The notes under the pieces were generated by a model. It saw only the letters and a list, made by a program, of their open reading frames with translations. It did not search any database and was not told the origin of the DNA. Both the position numbers and the translations under genes were made by a program. From Chloroflexota bacterium (GTDB taxonomy: Bacteria > Chloroflexota > Anaerolineae > Aggregatilineales > Phototrophicaceae): a DNA stretch of 64,000 nt. Below, piece after piece: positions 37,168 through 45,962 of this stretch (its first letter is position 1; the number at the start of each line of letters is the position of its first letter). The stretch is taken from assembly GCA_026708115.1 (NCBI GenBank), contig JAPOVL010000019.1, positions 112,801-176,800 of the forward strand, in the 5' to 3' direction.

Positions 37168-37737
37168 CTAATTCGGTATCATCCCGATAGATGCCAGTGG
37201 CCAATAGCGCAACACAACTTGACCGACGATTTTGCTGAGAGGCACGGCGCCAAACACGCGAGAGTCCCGGCTGTTGTTTCGATTGTCGCCCATCATGAAG
37301 TATTCGTCCTGACCTAGGACCCAAGTCTTGTCGCTACAGCGGTGTCGACAGAGTTCCTTTATATACGATTCCTCCAGCGCATTGCCATCAATGTATACCT
37401 GTTGATCGCGCATTTCAACGGTCTCACCCGGCAAGCCAACCACACGTTTGATAAGCATGATTCCTCGTGCCGACTCGCTGGGAACCAAGGAATTGAAAAC
37501 CAGAATATCGCCGCGATCCGGCGAACCGAGGAGATAATGGATCCGACTGACAACCAAGCGATCATCCCCGTAAAACGTCGGCTCCATACTGTGGCCATCC
37601 ACCAGGGACCGGGGAATCGCCAAATCAAAGAGCACCGTAACGGCCACGACGAATATCACGGTGCCGACAATCTCCCGGAACAAGCCCGGCAACTGAAGCG
37701 GCGGTCGTGGCAACTGTCCTGTATGACTTCTAAGCAT
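37168..37737 (-). CDS. lepB: Signal peptidase I
   Basis: The 189-residue membrane protease has one N-terminal helix (about 23-41), the catalytic Ser50 in SMEPTF, and Lys97 in LIKRVVGLPGE. The GDNRNNSRDSR box lies near residue 152. It cleaves signal peptides of Sec- and Tat-exported proteins on the outer face of the membrane. The short form with a single helix resembles Gram-positive and Chloroflexota enzymes. It heads a small leftward operon with the zinc-ribbon protein and possibly the aldolase. Confidence 0.95.
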   Translation of the reverse strand: MLRSHTGQLPRPPLQLPGLFREIVGTVIFVVAVTVLFDLAIPRSLVDGHSMEPTFYGDDRLVVSRIHYLLGSPDRGDILVFNSLVPSESARGIMLIKRVVGLPGETVEMRDQQVYIDGNALEESYIKELCRHRCSDKTWVLGQDEYFMMGDNRNNSRDSRVFGAVPLSKIVGQVVLRYWPLASIGMIPN

Positions 37738-37870
37738 CGTCTTTTCGCTTAGGCAAACGCTGGCATCATTGAAGTCGTCGACAAGTTTTTATTCTCAACC
37801 CGATTATATGTTCCGCGTTGAGCCACCGCAATACTAAGTGCCATCTCGTTCTGCGCCCTCTTAAATCTAT

Positions 37871-39298
37871 TCAATCCATTACATCCAGCGCATTGTCTTT
37901 TCGCGCGTCCGCAGCCGAAAAAGAACTGCGCTCGCTACGTGCGCGAAAACTCATGCGAAGCGGCGTGCCTTCGAATTCGTAAGCTTGACGGAACTGGTTC
38001 TCCAAGTACCTCTTATAAGTAAAATGAACCTGCGACGGATCATTGACATGAAAAAGAAACAGCGGCGGATCGGTACGCACTTGCGACGCATACAAGAACT
38101 TGAGCCGCTTGGTCCCTTTGCCGTGTGGAGGATGCTTTTCAATCGCATCGCGCATTAAGCGGTTGACATCGGCGGTTGGTATCCTGAGGAAGCGGGCCTC
38201 CCAGACACGATTGGCTACCTCCAGCACTTGATGCACGCGTTGACCTCCCAGCGCACTGATAAAGATGATCGGCGCATAGCTTACAAAGTGAAGTCGATCA
38301 CGGATATTGTCGATGAAGGCATTCATCGTGTATGCATCCTTATCGACGGCGTCCCATTTGTTAACGACAATGACCAGACTCTTGTACTCGTCAATGATAT
38401 AACCGGCAATGTGCTCGTCCTGCTCCGTCACCCCAAGACTTGCATCAATGACCAGCAAAGCCAGGTCCGCCCGGCCAATCGCCTTCATCGCTCGGATAAC
38501 GCTGAATTTCTCCACGCCAGCTTCAACGCGTCCCCTGCGGCGAATGCCGGCGGTATCAATCAAGGTTATCGTTTCCCCATACCAGGTGATATCCGTGTCA
38601 ATCGCGTCGCGCGTCGTGCCTGCAACCTCGCTGACGATCACGCGATCCTCACCGATCAACTTGTTCACCAACGTGCTCTTGCCTGCATTTGGACGCCCGA
38701 CAACTGCGATCTTGAGCTGCTCGTCCTCAACGTCTTCCTCCTCATCGCCGGGCGAGCGAGCGCGCAACTGGAGCGCGACCTCGTCCAGCAAGTCGCCCAC
38801 GCCATATCCGTGAATCGCGCTGACGCCCACCACCATGGGCAAGCCCAAACTATAAAAATCATAGGCATCCTGCGCGCGCCTCTGGTCATCAATCTTGTTT
38901 GCAGCCACGAGGATTGGCTTGTCCGACCGTCGCAGGATTTCCGCAATGGCTTCGTCAGCTGCCGTCACCCCATATTGCGCGTCGACGACCATGATGATGA
39001 GGTCCGCGCCGCCGATGGCGATCATCGCTTGTTCGATGATCGCCTCGACGAAAGCCGCGCTGCCTTCCGCCAAGGGCGATTCATCGCGCGAGCCCGAGGG
39101 CTGGTAAACTTCGATCCCGCCCGTATCAATCACTTGAAATGTGATGCCATTCCAAAACGACTCGCCATGCAGGCGGTCGCGTGTGGTGCCGGGTATCTCG
39201 TGAGTGACCGCCATGCGTTCACCCACCAGGCGGTTGAACAAGGTGCTCTTGCCGACGTTGGGTCGGCCAACAAGCGCAACTATCGGTTTGCTTGCCAT
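37871..39298 (-). CDS. der: Ribosome biogenesis GTPase Der (EngA)
   Basis: The 475-residue protein has two consecutive GTPase domains. Domain 1 has G1 GRPNVGKST (11-19), DTGG and NKID. Domain 2 has GRPNAGKST, DTAG and NKWD. A KH-like C-terminal domain follows (PLFLFHVNDP). Der acts in 50S subunit assembly. The ATG at 39298 is chosen since conserved sequence begins there. A TTG overlapping the ybbR stop would add 29 unconserved residues. It lies downstream of the cdaA-ybbR pair on the same strand. Confidence 0.96.
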   Translation of the reverse strand: MASKPIVALVGRPNVGKSTLFNRLVGERMAVTHEIPGTTRDRLHGESFWNGITFQVIDTGGIEVYQPSGSRDESPLAEGSAAFVEAIIEQAMIAIGGADLIIMVVDAQYGVTAADEAIAEILRRSDKPILVAANKIDDQRRAQDAYDFYSLGLPMVVGVSAIHGYGVGDLLDEVALQLRARSPGDEEEDVEDEQLKIAVVGRPNAGKSTLVNKLIGEDRVIVSEVAGTTRDAIDTDITWYGETITLIDTAGIRRRGRVEAGVEKFSVIRAMKAIGRADLALLVIDASLGVTEQDEHIAGYIIDEYKSLVIVVNKWDAVDKDAYTMNAFIDNIRDRLHFVSYAPIIFISALGGQRVHQVLEVANRVWEARFLRIPTADVNRLMRDAIEKHPPHGKGTKRLKFLYASQVRTDPPLFLFHVNDPSQVHFTYKRYLENQFRQAYEFEGTPLRMSFRARSERSSFSAADARKDNALDVMD

Positions 39299-39381
39299 AG
39301 CGACGTTATGCCTAATTGTGTCAGGAAGTGTGGATTGTAGTGGCTGCGGGCAAAGATCGGTAGGGATATCCTGAACGACGA

Positions 39382-40686
39382 TCAAGCGCCGCTGGGCGCG
39401 GTTGCCGTTGCAATGACTGTTTCAGACGATTCCGCCGCCGCCACAGAGATGATTTCCACATTCAGCTCTGCCGGCAACAATGAAACGTTCGCCTCAGTCA
39501 GTTCGCTCTGGCTGATGCCAACTACCGGCAGTAGATCGTACACGCCGGGTTCGAGGCTGTTCAAGTCGACGACTACCTGAATGTCGTCAGACGTCAGCAC
39601 ATTAACCAGCGACACCGGTCCATTGACATAGGCGGATACATTTTGCGGAACGATGACGACGTCATAGTTCTCGTCGAGACCGATGACGTTCACCGCGATA
39701 TTATCGATCTGACGGGTGGTGACAATCGGGAGAATTTCGATCGTGACGGTGATGCTGTTCTCCCCGTCCATGACAAAGAGATCATCGCTGGGCAATTGTA
39801 CCGGTACCGACAGTTCAAAATCTGCCTGACGATCCTCAAGACTGATGGGAACTGTGAACAAGGTGTCAGCAATGTTTGTCAGTTGCGCTAGCGGCCCGCC
39901 CACGAACAGAGATCTGGGGTCCGGGCTCACGCTAGCCAAGGTATAGCCTGCCGGCAAGGTTTCGACGCGAACATTAGGCCGGACGGCGATTTGTCGCACA
40001 TCGTCGCGTCTGGTGATGTTGACGGCAATCGTTACGGTTTGCGCCTCCAGTTCAATATCGCTGACGCGATCGCCCTCCGCATTCACAGCATAGGGACGCA
40101 CATCCAGCTCGATGGGGCTGCGATGAGGGGACAAGTCTAAATCACCGCGTATCTCAACGATCTCCGAGACAACACTGGCTGCCCCAATGACAGACATCTC
40201 AAGGATTTCTGTCTCTGGATCGTCATTTCTGAAGCCCAGTGGAGGCGGTTCTACAACGACAATGTTCAGCAGTCTGGAGATTGTTTCAATCGGTTCTAAT
40301 TCTACAGTAATCTGAGACGGCTGAGTCTCCTCCTGTCTCCGGATGCTAATGGATTCGGGCCAAGCAACCTTGACCTCCAATGGCACGGTATGTGTGCCAG
40401 CGCCCAAATTGCTTAGATCGGCGCGTACGACTATGTCCTCAGAACGTCGCGATGTCACCGCGGACTGCGAACCCTGAATTTCCACCGTTACAAAGCGCGA
40501 TGGATTATTGGTCATGACCGTGGAATCGCCGGAAACAAACTGTATCGGTATGCCGCTAAAGCGGCGGGTATCAATGGGATCGGCCGACGTGACGGCAATA
40601 TACCAGACACCGGTCGCCAGGACCACCGAAATGACCAGCCAAAGCGCATTGCCGGCCAGGTCAGACTCTCTCAATCGTTGCATCAT
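39382..40686 (-). CDS. YbbR-domain membrane protein (CdaR-like)
   Basis: The 434-residue protein has one N-terminal membrane helix (about 14-31) and then repeated all-beta YbbR-type modules, seen as recurring patterns such as VPISLEDRQADFELSVPVQL and LNSLEPGVYDLLPVVGI. YbbR/CdaR proteins are extracytoplasmic partners that modulate the diadenylate cyclase CdaA. Its start overlaps the cdaA stop by 4 bp (ATGA), so the two proteins are made together, supporting this role. Confidence 0.9.
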   Translation of the reverse strand: MMQRLRESDLAGNALWLVISVVLATGVWYIAVTSADPIDTRRFSGIPIQFVSGDSTVMTNNPSRFVTVEIQGSQSAVTSRRSEDIVVRADLSNLGAGTHTVPLEVKVAWPESISIRRQEETQPSQITVELEPIETISRLLNIVVVEPPPLGFRNDDPETEILEMSVIGAASVVSEIVEIRGDLDLSPHRSPIELDVRPYAVNAEGDRVSDIELEAQTVTIAVNITRRDDVRQIAVRPNVRVETLPAGYTLASVSPDPRSLFVGGPLAQLTNIADTLFTVPISLEDRQADFELSVPVQLPSDDLFVMDGENSITVTIEILPIVTTRQIDNIAVNVIGLDENYDVVIVPQNVSAYVNGPVSLVNVLTSDDIQVVVDLNSLEPGVYDLLPVVGISQSELTEANVSLLPAELNVEIISVAAAESSETVIATATAPSGA

Positions 40687-41558
40687 GGGTTTGCCTGTTG
40701 TCTGCGCCGAATTTGCATACGAAGCGATAAATCGTGCAGGTTTTCCCGTATGCGGCCCAGGATCGAAACCGAGGTCTCATCCGCTGGGCCGTAATAGGCG
40801 CTTAGCACCAGATGCAAACGCTGTATATCCAGGTCGAGGATGAGCCGACCACCGTTCGTTACGCCGACCTTGCCCGTCTCTTCCGATACGATCACGCACA
40901 AGGCGTCGCCTACTTCGCTGATGCCGACCGCCGCGCGGTGACGCGTCCCCAGGTTTGGGTTGGGCAAGTTGCGGCTTGCCGTGATCGGCAAGACACTGGA
41001 CGCCGACGCAATCCTTCCCGCATTGTCAATAATCACAGCGCCGTCGTGCAACTCGGTGCGCGGCCAAAAGAGTGTCATCAGCAGATCAGCAGTTACAATA
41101 CCATCCAACTGTACGCCGGTGCGTATATACTCGGCCAGGCCGCTGTTGCGCTGCAAGACAACGAGCGCGCCGTGCCGACGCTCCGACAGCTTCTCGGCCG
41201 CGGCGCAAATCTCTTTGATTACCGAGACCCTGATTTCCTCAGGCGCTTGTCGACTACCAAAGATTGAGCCCCGTCCCAGCCGCTCCAAGACACGTCGGAT
41301 TTCCGGCTGGAAGATAACCGGAATCGCGATCACCAGCGCCGTCAAGCTGTTGACGAGCAGCCAGTTTAGGGCCTGCAAATTGAATATGGTTGCCAGCACG
41401 ATCAGCCCAATGACGATGAGTGCGATGCCACGAAAAAGCGTGACCGCTTGCGTCCCTCGGAACAGAAAACTGATACTGTAAAACAGCAACGTGACAATCG
41501 CGATATCCACGATATCCGACGGCGCCAGATTTTGTAATACGACTGCTATCTGTTCCAC
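40683..41558 (-). CDS. cdaA: Diadenylate cyclase CdaA (c-di-AMP synthase)
   Basis: The 291-residue protein has about three N-terminal membrane helices (13-80) followed by a DisA_N/DAC domain. Catalytic motifs are DGA (172-174, ELHDGAVII) and RHR (206-208, GTRHRAAVG). It condenses two ATP to cyclic di-AMP, a second messenger for osmotic and potassium balance. The start is a GTG. Dispersed-repeat copy C begins 16 bp upstream, in the mRNA leader. The usual third gene of such operons, glmM, is absent. der takes its place. Confidence 0.95.
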   Translation of the reverse strand: MEQIAVVLQNLAPSDIVDIAIVTLLFYSISFLFRGTQAVTLFRGIALIVIGLIVLATIFNLQALNWLLVNSLTALVIAIPVIFQPEIRRVLERLGRGSIFGSRQAPEEIRVSVIKEICAAAEKLSERRHGALVVLQRNSGLAEYIRTGVQLDGIVTADLLMTLFWPRTELHDGAVIIDNAGRIASASSVLPITASRNLPNPNLGTRHRAAVGISEVGDALCVIVSEETGKVGVTNGGRLILDLDIQRLHLVLSAYYGPADETSVSILGRIRENLHDLSLRMQIRRRQQANP

Positions 41559-41574
41559 GGTTCAGCTACCACCA

Positions 41575-41671
41575 GTTTATGTAAACAGCGTCGCTCATGC
41601 GACGAGAAGGCCTATTATTTTGCGGGAGCGCGACATGCTTATGTACGATTCGTTGCCGCCAAGCGGCTCTG
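41575..41671 (+). repeat. Dispersed triple-hairpin element, copy C
   Basis: It begins with the near-palindrome GTTTATGTAAAC, continues with GTCGCTCATGCGAC and ends with GCCGCCAAGCGGC. It is in the 5' leader of cdaA (opposite strand), ending 16 bp from the GTG start codon. The 444-bp region 41559-42002 contains only this copy and copy D. Confidence 0.8.
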
Positions 41672-41792
41672 CAAGTTAAGCGCGCAGCGCTGGCGATGCG
41701 CCTGTTTCGCGTACATTTACCAACACTTGATACCGGTTTTCGTTATGGAATTTTAACACCCGTTACACAGTTGCGCTTAGTAATCCGCACCA

Positions 41793-41891
41793 GTTTACGT
41801 AAACCGCGCCGCTCATACGACGAGAAGGCTTAAGATTATGCGCGAGCGAACGTTCCTGTGACCTTTTCGCCGGTTACGCGCCGCGCGGCTA
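41793..41891 (+). repeat. Dispersed triple-hairpin element, copy D
   Basis: It starts with the perfect palindrome GTTTACGTAAAC. The core hairpin is partly decayed (GCCGCTCATACGAC) and it ends in a GC-rich CGCCGCGCGGC hairpin. The bases before copies C and D (CACCAG) are also identical, so the repeated unit may extend slightly left. Confidence 0.75.
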
Positions 41892-42002
41892 ATTCCTTGC
41901 GGCTCAAACGCAGGCTGTTGATAGGCGTCGTCGATTGCAAATTGTACAGGGAGAAGATGCGCGACCCTGGCCAGCGACAGCGGTCGTTGGCAATCCATAG
42001 GC

Positions 42003-42923
42003 TTATGCGAGCAAGTGCGTCAGGACAGCTTTTTGCGCGTGCATGCGATTCTCGGCTTGCTCAAAGACTTTCGATTGCGGACCGTCCATCACGTCGTCAG
42101 TGATTTCCTCGCCGCGATGCGCCGGCAAACAATGCATCACAATGGTGTCGTCCTTGGCAAATCGCAATAAATCCCGGTTAACTTGGAAGCCTGTAAATTC
42201 GCCTATGCGCTCCTGGGCTTCGGCTTCCTGTCCCATGCTAACCCAGGTATCAGTATAAATGACATCGGCGTCGGCGACGGCTTGCTGCGGTCGCGTATGC
42301 ATTTCCAGGGTGCTCCCGTTGCGTTTGGCAAGATCACAGGCTTGCTCGCGAATCGACGGTTTCATCTCGTAGCCCTCCGGCGTCGCGATGCTGAACGTCA
42401 CGCCGAAATGCGCGCAAACCAGCGCAACCGACGCCGCGACGTTGTTGCCGTCGCCCACAAACGCAAGACGCAAGCCGGCAAGCCGGCCAAAAACTTCGCG
42501 GATGGTCATGATATCCGCCAGGGCCTGGCAGGGATGATAGCTGTCGCTCAATCCGTTGATCACCGGCACGCGCGAGAACTCAGCCAATTCCACCACATGC
42601 GAATGATCAAAAACGCGCGCCATGATGCCGTCGACATAGCTTGACAGAACGCGCGCGACATCGGGCACGCTTTCGCGCTTGCCCAGCCCAATCTCTTGCG
42701 GGCCGAGCATGATCGCGCTTCCGCCCAAATGTTTCATGGCCATTTCAAATGACACGCGTGTGCGCAACGACGGTTTCTGAAAAATCATGCCCAGGGTCTT
42801 GTCCCTCAAGATCGGCCGATTGCCGCCGTTCCGCCATTCCCTCTTGAGCAGCAAGGCCGTCTCAAGCAGATTATCCAGTTCTTCTGTCGAGCAACTCGCC
42901 AAATCGAGGAAGTGTTTCATCAC
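42003..42923 (-). CDS. argF: Ornithine carbamoyltransferase
   Basis: The 306-residue enzyme has the carbamoyl-phosphate loop SLRTR (52-56, usually STRTR), HPCQALAD near 135, the ornithine-binding DTWVSMGQE near 230 and HCLPAHRG near 268. It makes citrulline from ornithine and carbamoyl phosphate in arginine biosynthesis. HPCQ and the SMG loop distinguish it from acetylornithine and aspartate transcarbamoylases. No other arginine genes are adjacent. It stands between polA and the repeat-rich region upstream of cdaA. Confidence 0.95.
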   Translation of the reverse strand: MMKHFLDLASCSTEELDNLLETALLLKREWRNGGNRPILRDKTLGMIFQKPSLRTRVSFEMAMKHLGGSAIMLGPQEIGLGKRESVPDVARVLSSYVDGIMARVFDHSHVVELAEFSRVPVINGLSDSYHPCQALADIMTIREVFGRLAGLRLAFVGDGNNVAASVALVCAHFGVTFSIATPEGYEMKPSIREQACDLAKRNGSTLEMHTRPQQAVADADVIYTDTWVSMGQEAEAQERIGEFTGFQVNRDLLRFAKDDTIVMHCLPAHRGEEITDDVMDGPQSKVFEQAENRMHAQKAVLTHLLA

Positions 42924-43094
42924 CCTGGTCCACTATCGGCATCGGACGTAAAAGGCGGAGTATAGCATATGACCAGCCGCGGACAACGTCCCAATTCGCG
43001 TGACAGAAAAACACGAACCATCAAAGCAAGAGTCCATGCCTTGACAATTGAGGACGCTGGAATCGCCTCCTTCTCTAGTCCTAAGAGACTAAAG

Positions 43095-45893
43095 TCAGCG
43101 GACCTGATCCATCTCTTCCATGTCGCGCCAGTTGCGCCCGTAGCTGGCGTTAGCCCTCAAGGGAACACGAAGCGGCTTGCCATCGGGAAAAGCCGATTCC
43201 ATCGTCTCTACAACCAGCGATGCGACATTTGAGAGCTCATCTTCCTTGACTTCAAGGACCAATTCATCATGGACTTGCAAGATCATCGCCGCGTCGTAAT
43301 TCTCTTCAGTCAACCGACCTTGCAAGTTGATCATCGACTGTTTAAGGATATCCGCCGCCGTGCCCTGAATGGGCATATTGATAGCGGCTCGCTCTTCCGC
43401 GGCGGTACTGCGGCGGTTGCCATTGGATCTGATCGCCGGATAGATGCGCCGACGGCCGTAGAGCGTTTTCGTAAAGCCGTTCTCCCAGACGAAGGCTTTG
43501 GTCTTCTCGATATATTGCTCTACACCTGGCATACGCTCAAAGTAGGTCGCGATGAAGGCCTCCGCTTCCGCCAAGCTCAGGTCGCTGTCTCGCGCCAGTC
43601 GAAACGCGCCCATGCCGTACATCAAGCCGAAATTGACGCGCTTGGCGAAACTGCGCTGCTCGTAAGTGACGGCCGCTGGCTCAATGCCGTTGACCGTTGC
43701 GGCTGTCGCTTGATGGATATCCAAACCGCGATGAAAAGCGTCAATCAGCGTCGCATCTTCGCTGATATGCGCCATTACCCGCAATTCAATCTGGCTGTAG
43801 TCGACCGCCAATAGAACATACCCCGCTGGCGCGACAAAGGCTCGTCTCACCTCGCGCCCGACTTCGGTGCGTATCGGTATATTCTGCAAATTCGGGGTGC
43901 TGCTGCTGAACCGTCCGGTCGCCGAACCAGTCTGATTGTAACTCGTATGCAATCGCCCGGTACGCTCATTGACTAGCTCCGGCAAGGCATCGACATAGGT
44001 GCTTTTGAGCTTCGACAGCTCGCGGAAGTCCACGATCCTATTGACAATCGGGTGTTTGTCACGCAGGGCGTCCAGCGTTGTGGCATCAGTCGAATAGCCT
44101 AGTTTCGTCTTCTTCAGCCCTTCAACGGGTAATGCCAATTCTTCGAAAAATACCCGATTCAGTTGCTTGGGACTATTGATATTAAACTTGCCAATGCCGC
44201 CATGCTCAAAGATTTCCGCTTCCAGCTCGGCAATGCGTCCTTGCAGGCGCTCGCTCATATCCTTCAAGAACTCTACATCCAGCGTGACGCCCTTGGCTTG
44301 CATGCCGCCGATGATCGGAATCAATGGCAACTCCAGCGAGGAATAGAGCGGATCCAAGCCCTCCCCCTTCAATTCGCCTTGCAAGGGTTCGATCAACCGC
44401 CAGGTCATGGCGGCGTCCGCGGCCGCATACGGCGCCGCCGCTTCGATATCGACCGAATCCATCGTCTTCTGTGCTTTTCCCGTGCCGAGTAACTCGGCGA
44501 TTTCCGTCATTTGGATATCCAGCTTTTGCGAGACGAGCGCCTTGAGACCTAGAAATTTGCTGATCGGGTTGCAGACCCATTCCGCCAACATGGTATCGAA
44601 GCTGATCGGCTGTACGTCTATCCCATAACGCCCCAAGATCATGACATCGTAGATAGCGTTATGAGCGCTTTTGGCGATCGTCGGATCCTCCAACGGATCG
44701 CGGATCGCATCGATTACCACATCCAAAGGCAACTGATCGCCGACCGGCTCGGCAAACATATCAGTCTGTCCCTGCCCATTTGCCCGTGTATGGCCCACCG
44801 GAATGTAGTACCCTCGGTCGCCATTGACTGCGAGCGATATCCCGACAAGCTCCGCCGACATCTGATCAATTCCTGTCGTCTCGGTGTCAAAGGCAATCGC
44901 GTCTGCGGCATGAAGTTGAGTAACCAGTTCAGCCAGGCCGCTTTCGTCACGAACGATGACCGTTTCGACGACCTCATGCGCGTTGACGATACCCGTTTCG
45001 ACCTCGTCGCCATGCAGACCCGTATATAGCTTTCGCAGACGATCTCTCAATGTCCGGAACTCAAGCTCGGCAAAGATATCGTCCACCGGTTTCAGCGCAA
45101 AATCTTGCCCGATGCAGGCATCCAAATCCAATTCGATAGGCAGATCGCGCATGATCGTCGCCAATCGCCGGCTCAGGAAAGCCATTTCGCGCCCCTCGAC
45201 CAGGCGGTTGCGGACACGGGTTTTCAACTCATCCAGATGCTCGTAGATCGTATCCAGGTCACCATACTGCTGTAACAAGTCGGTCGCGGTCTTTTTTCCT
45301 ACGCCCGCCACACCGGGGATATTGTCCGAAGTATCGCCTTCCAAAGCCTTGAGATCGACCAGTTGAGCCGGCTCCAAACCATAACGCTTTTGGAAAGCCG
45401 CCACGTCCAATACTTCATCACCGCCCACGCGCTGGGGCAATTGAACGCGCACATGCGGGGACAAGAGTTGCAGTATATCGCGATCGCCGGTGGCGATATG
45501 AACATCGAGGCCCCGCTCGGCAGCCTGTTTGCTGATCGTGCCGAGGATGTCATCGGCCTCCATGTTTTCCATAGTCAGCCGCGGTATGTTGAATGCGTCA
45601 ACGATCTCTTCAATGCGATCAATCTGGATCTTGAGATCTTCCGGCATCTTTTCGCGCGTGGCTTTGTATTCGCCGTAGAACTCTTCGCGCCCGCTCAGCC
45701 CGCGGTCAAACGTCACCGCGATGTACTTGGGTCGGTGATGCTCGTAAACTTCAAGCAAGGTGCGCGTGAAGCCGTATATTGCATTGGTGCTTTCGCCTTT
45801 TGAGGTCGTGAAAGCGCCCGACTTGAGCGCGAAGTAGCTGCGATAGGCCAGCGCATGACCATCAATGAGATATAGAACCGGGCGCGCTTCCAT
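43095..45893 (-). CDS. polA: DNA polymerase I
   Basis: The 932-residue protein has all three domains. The 5'-3' exonuclease is at about 1-290 (VLYLIDGHALAYRSYFAL). The 3'-5' proofreading exonuclease lies around 310-500 and is apparently intact, with AFDTETTGID and the YAAAD motif of Exo III. The polymerase domain has motif A (VDYSQIELR), motif B (KRVNFGLMYGMGA) and motif C (QVHDELV). Many Gram-positive homologues have a dead proofreading domain; this one keeps the acidic residues. It acts in Okazaki-fragment processing and repair. Confidence 0.97.
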   Translation of the reverse strand: MEARPVLYLIDGHALAYRSYFALKSGAFTTSKGESTNAIYGFTRTLLEVYEHHRPKYIAVTFDRGLSGREEFYGEYKATREKMPEDLKIQIDRIEEIVDAFNIPRLTMENMEADDILGTISKQAAERGLDVHIATGDRDILQLLSPHVRVQLPQRVGGDEVLDVAAFQKRYGLEPAQLVDLKALEGDTSDNIPGVAGVGKKTATDLLQQYGDLDTIYEHLDELKTRVRNRLVEGREMAFLSRRLATIMRDLPIELDLDACIGQDFALKPVDDIFAELEFRTLRDRLRKLYTGLHGDEVETGIVNAHEVVETVIVRDESGLAELVTQLHAADAIAFDTETTGIDQMSAELVGISLAVNGDRGYYIPVGHTRANGQGQTDMFAEPVGDQLPLDVVIDAIRDPLEDPTIAKSAHNAIYDVMILGRYGIDVQPISFDTMLAEWVCNPISKFLGLKALVSQKLDIQMTEIAELLGTGKAQKTMDSVDIEAAAPYAAADAAMTWRLIEPLQGELKGEGLDPLYSSLELPLIPIIGGMQAKGVTLDVEFLKDMSERLQGRIAELEAEIFEHGGIGKFNINSPKQLNRVFFEELALPVEGLKKTKLGYSTDATTLDALRDKHPIVNRIVDFRELSKLKSTYVDALPELVNERTGRLHTSYNQTGSATGRFSSSTPNLQNIPIRTEVGREVRRAFVAPAGYVLLAVDYSQIELRVMAHISEDATLIDAFHRGLDIHQATAATVNGIEPAAVTYEQRSFAKRVNFGLMYGMGAFRLARDSDLSLAEAEAFIATYFERMPGVEQYIEKTKAFVWENGFTKTLYGRRRIYPAIRSNGNRRSTAAEERAAINMPIQGTAADILKQSMINLQGRLTEENYDAAMILQVHDELVLEVKEDELSNVASLVVETMESAFPDGKPLRVPLRANASYGRNWRDMEEMDQVR

Positions 45894-45962
45894 GTGTATC
45901 CCTCAATCAATTGCCTGCATCAGATTGGGACGAGTATAACCAATCCGCGTCCTTTGCGACAG

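Noticed and set aside
38228..39340. Long rightward open frame (370 codons) opposite der
   Set aside because: It is fully antisense to the well-conserved Der GTPase and shows no recognisable domain or ribosome binding site. It is a codon-bias shadow.
41491..41833. Small rightward frames encoding VNSVAHATRRP-like peptides
   Set aside because: The same peptide pattern appears wherever the dispersed hairpin repeat occurs, because the repeat happens to lack stops in one frame. It is not a gene family.
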